From positions 3,491,648 through 3,555,647 of the forward strand of contig NZ_CP031423.1 of assembly GCF_003991875.1 (NCBI RefSeq): a stretch of DNA of 64,000 bases, read 5' to 3'. Within the stretch, counting starts at the first letter, position 1; each line of letters opens with the position of its first letter. Source of the DNA: Microbacterium lemovicicum. GTDB taxonomy: Bacteria; Actinomycetota; Actinomycetes; Actinomycetales; Microbacteriaceae. Below the pieces are notes generated by a model that saw nothing but the letters and a program-made list of their open reading frames with translations, was not told the origin of the DNA and searched no databases. The translations under genes and the position numbers were made by a program. Positions 61,890-64,000 of the stretch are shown here, piece after piece.

Positions 61890-62987
61890 TCAGGACGTCG
61901 CGCCGGCGGCCGGGTCCGTCGGCCGCGGTGAAGCGGTCCGCGGCGCGGCCGTGCTCTTGTTGGCGTTCTGCACCGGCGCAGCCTGCGACTGCTTCTTCGC
62001 GCGCTGCTTGCCGACGGGCTGCTGACGCTTCGGGGCGACGGCCTTGGCGCGCTCGGCCTCCTCGAGGAGGCGCTGCTGCTCGGCCTGGTACTTCTCCATC
62101 GAGATGATCTTGCCGCTCGCATCGAGGGCCTTGCCCTTGCGCGCCAGGCGCTCCTCACGGGCCTTGGCCGCGTCGGAGCCGGGGGTCGGCATCTCACGGA
62201 TGACGATGAACTGCTGCACCATCGTCCACAGGTTGCTCGTGAACCAGTAGATGACGACACCCAGCGGGAAGAAGACACCGGAGAAGATGAAGCCCAGCGG
62301 AAGGATGTAGAGCATGATCTTCTGCATCTGGTACGCCTGGCCGGTCTTGGCCTCGGGCGACAGGTTCTTCGAGATGATCTGAAGCTGCGTGAAGAACTGC
62401 GACGCGATCATGAGGACGACGAGCACGATCAGGATCACGACCGTGATCTGACCGTCGGGCTGACTCCACGCCTCCACCAGGGTGGTGTGCAGGGATGCCA
62501 CGTCGAACAGCTTCGCGTCGTAGAACTCCTTCGTCAGCTCGGGGTTCAAGAGCCCCACACCGCCGACGTTGTTGACCGCGTTGGTCTTGATCGAGCTGAG
62601 CACGCTGTAGAGCGAGAAGAACACGGGCATCTGCACGAGAAGCGGCAGGCAGCTCGACACCGGTGTCGTGCCGTGCTTCTTGTACAGCGCCATGGTCTCG
62701 CGGCTCATCGCCTCGCGAGAGAGCTGATCACGCTTGCCCTTGTACTTCTCCTGCACCTTGCGCAGTTCGGGGGCGATCTCCATCATCTTGCGCTGGCTCT
62801 TGATCTGCTTGACGAAGAGCGGGATCAGAGCGGCGCGGACGACGATCACGAGACCGACGATCGCCAGCACCCAGGTGATGCCGGCGGCGGCGGGGAGGCC
62901 GACGGCGGTCAGGACGGAGTGCCACGCGACCAGCACGAGCTCCACCAGCCACTTCAGGGGCCAGAGGATGGTACCGAGCAGATCCAC
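61890..62987 (-). CDS. yidC: Membrane protein insertase YidC
   Basis: The 365-residue protein is an Oxa1/YidC insertase. After WPLKWLVELVLVAWHSVLTA at the N-terminus come the hydrophilic IKSQRKMMEIAPELRKVQEK loop and further membrane segments (LPLGFIFSGVFFPLGVVIYW, WFTSNLWTMVQQ). The C-terminal tail is basic and Lys/Ala/Pro-rich, as in actinobacteria. GTG 62987 is preceded by AAAGGA. It is in the rpmH-rnpA-yidD-yidC-jag-rsmG cluster. Confidence 0.95.
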   Translation of the reverse strand: MDLLGTILWPLKWLVELVLVAWHSVLTAVGLPAAAGITWVLAIVGLVIVVRAALIPLFVKQIKSQRKMMEIAPELRKVQEKYKGKRDQLSREAMSRETMALYKKHGTTPVSSCLPLLVQMPVFFSLYSVLSSIKTNAVNNVGGVGLLNPELTKEFYDAKLFDVASLHTTLVEAWSQPDGQITVVILIVLVVLMIASQFFTQLQIISKNLSPEAKTGQAYQMQKIMLYILPLGFIFSGVFFPLGVVIYWFTSNLWTMVQQFIVIREMPTPGSDAAKAREERLARKGKALDASGKIISMEKYQAEQQRLLEEAERAKAVAPKRQQPVGKQRAKKQSQAAPVQNANKSTAAPRTASPRPTDPAAGATS

Positions 62988-62990
62988 GGG

Positions 62991-63347
62991 TCAGTCCTTT
63001 CCGGGTGGCACGACGAATCCGTGCCGGGTCAATTCGTGGGCGAAGCGGGGATGCGGACGCACGTCGTCGATGCCGCCGACCGCCCACGGGTGGCATCGAG
63101 CCAGGCGAGCGGCAGCCAGCGCCGCTCCCTTGACCGCTCCGTGCTGCTGGACTGCGCCGACGGCGTAGGCCGAGCAGGACGGGTAGTACTTGCAGACATC
63201 TCCATATGTATGGGAAATCGTCGCACGATAACCATGGAGAAAGGCGAGAGCCGCATTACGCGGCAGGAGCGGGATCGCACCCCACACCGTGGAGGAGTGC
63301 AGATGCCCGTGGCCCACCGAGGACACCGGCAGCGTCGCCGAGCTCAT
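62991..63347 (-). CDS. yidD: Membrane protein insertion efficiency factor YidD
   Basis: The 118-residue protein has a short hydrophobic part, then the YidD core ISHTYGDVCKYYPSCSAYAV with the YxPSCS motif, GAVKGAALAAARLARCHPWA and FAHELTRHG. It is a little longer than usual (about 70-100). Its ATG overlaps the rnpA stop (ATGA). It helps YidC insert proteins. Confidence 0.94.
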   Translation of the reverse strand: MSSATLPVSSVGHGHLHSSTVWGAIPLLPRNAALAFLHGYRATISHTYGDVCKYYPSCSAYAVGAVQQHGAVKGAALAAARLARCHPWAVGGIDDVRPHPRFAHELTRHGFVVPPGKD

Positions 63348-63682
63348 GCCGCCCTCCGGGCCAGACACCGGGAGACCTCCGCACGGAGATCTCCGAACGA
63401 GGCTGCCGCGGCCGCGGGCAGGGCTCTGATCACGACGTCCGTGCCGGAGGGAAGCTCCGCCAGCGCCTCGGCGCAGACCGCCTTCAGCCGCCGGCGCACG
63501 GTGTTGCGCACCACGGCGCCGCCGACCTGCTTGCTGACGATGAAGCCGAAGCGGGTCGACGATGACGGGTCCGCCGTCTTCGACACATAGGTGATCGTGT
63601 GCGCGCCCGCGCACCGACGGCCCCTGCGGACGACGGTCTTGTAATCCGTCCCGCGGGTCAGTCGGTTCGGCCGCGCGAGCAC
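63344..63682 (-). CDS. rnpA: Ribonuclease P protein component
   Basis: The 112-residue basic protein has LARPNRLTRGTDYKTVVRRG at the start, FGFIVSKQVGGAVVRNTVRR RLKAV in the middle (the RNR motif) and a hydrophobic end. It assists the RNase P RNA in trimming tRNA 5' ends. GTG 63682 begins the canonical RnpA; the longer frame reaches back into rpmH. It follows rpmH by seven bases. Confidence 0.95.
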   Translation of the reverse strand: MLARPNRLTRGTDYKTVVRRGRRCAGAHTITYVSKTADPSSSTRFGFIVSKQVGGAVVRNTVRRRLKAVCAEALAELPSGTDVVIRALPAAAAASFGDLRAEVSRCLARRAA

Positions 63683-63689
63683 CGGTGGG

Positions 63690-63827
63690 TCAGGCCGAGA
63701 GCTCGGTGCGGCCCTTGGCGCGACGGGCCGCGAGGATGCCACGGCCGGCGCGGGTGCGCATGCGGGCACGGAAGCCGTGCTTCTTGGCGCGACGGCGGTT
63801 GTTGGGCTGGAAAGTGCGCTTGCTCAT
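63690..63827 (-). CDS. rpmH: 50S ribosomal protein L34
   Basis: The 45-residue protein is [20 protein letters not shown] followed by [19 protein letters not shown], the canonical L34. GGAAG precedes the ATG. It is the last gene on this side of the origin; transcription runs away from oriC. Its stop lies seven bases before the rnpA start. Confidence 0.99.
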   Translation of the reverse strand: MSKRTFQPNNRRRAKKHGFRARMRTRAGRGILAARRAKGRTELSA

Positions 63828-63968
63828 GGGATTACTTCCGGGTCTGGTGTCACCGGGACGCTCTCGACCGGGGACGTGCGGATGTGGGACTGCCGGGAAG
63901 GCATAAGTCAACCGATCTAGACTAAGCCGACCCGCGTCATAACTCAAACCCGCGATTCGGGCCTGACA

Positions 63969-63977
63969 TTATCCACA
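63969..63977 (+). promoter_or_regulatory. DnaA box at the edge of oriC
   Basis: TTATCCACA is the exact consensus DnaA box, followed at 63982-63990 by the weaker TTGCACACA. It lies in the rpmH-dnaA intergenic region where actinobacterial oriC is found; the remainder is outside the window. Confidence 0.85.
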
Positions 63978-64000
63978 AGCCTTGCACACAGCCTGGCGAG

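Overview
The window is high-GC actinobacterial chromosome, most likely from Microbacterium or a close relative in the Microbacteriaceae. This is inferred from the gene order next to the replication origin, the gene families, the many leaderless starts and a recurrent 16-bp GGATGCCGCGGCATCC palindrome. No database was searched. No rRNA, tRNA, CRISPR array, insertion sequence or prophage gene was recognised.

Layout. 1-25.9 kb is accessory and metabolic: the tail of an alpha/beta hydrolase, a CapA-like phosphoesterase, two SDR enzymes, a SulP transporter with a divergent MerR regulator, an aldo/keto reductase, a TspO-like membrane protein, a VOC dioxygenase-ribA-marR operon, a class II photolyase, a ThrE-type exporter, a PucR regulator, an HTH/NB-ARC/TPR regulator, a DyP peroxidase, a haloperoxidase-like hydrolase, an ECF sigma/anti-sigma pair facing a CHRD protein and a degraded class F sortase, a TetR-SDR operon, a cupin protein and PdxH. 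26-32.8 kb carries dnaB and rpsF-ssb-rpsR-rplI, with two secreted-protein genes between them on the other strand, one a cysteine-free chaplin-like protein with 31 Gly-Thr-Pro triplets and an LATTG sorting signal. 33-49 kb holds two linked genes of unknown function, a TMEM175-type channel, a peptide ABC importer, a drug-type ABC exporter with a two-component system, and an aldehyde dehydrogenase module. 49.4-64 kb is the origin-proximal core: CCA-adding enzyme, a methyltransferase, a DUF6049 protein, trxB-trxA, parB-parA, a 1.8-kb non-coding region, rsmG, jag, yidC, yidD, rnpA and rpmH. The window ends at a DnaA box, so oriC/dnaA should lie just to the right.

How the parts work together. ParA and ParB act on a cluster of ten parS or near-parS sites (58.8-60.4 kb); the first overlaps the proposed parA start codon. 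Four DnaA-box-like sequences lie upstream of dnaB. The ECF sigma gene and the CHRD gene face each other across two back-to-back promoters of the same type (GAAC-N17-CGTA), which suggests a self-amplifying regulon. The sortase that ends that module has both a reading-frame break and an Arg at the catalytic Cys position, so it looks inactive.

Other recurrent structures are a family of long intergenic palindromes sharing the core CGTCGCAACACGCC at five places, strong hairpins inside two operons, and a TANNNT element 6-7 nt before many start codons, which points to widespread leaderless transcription.
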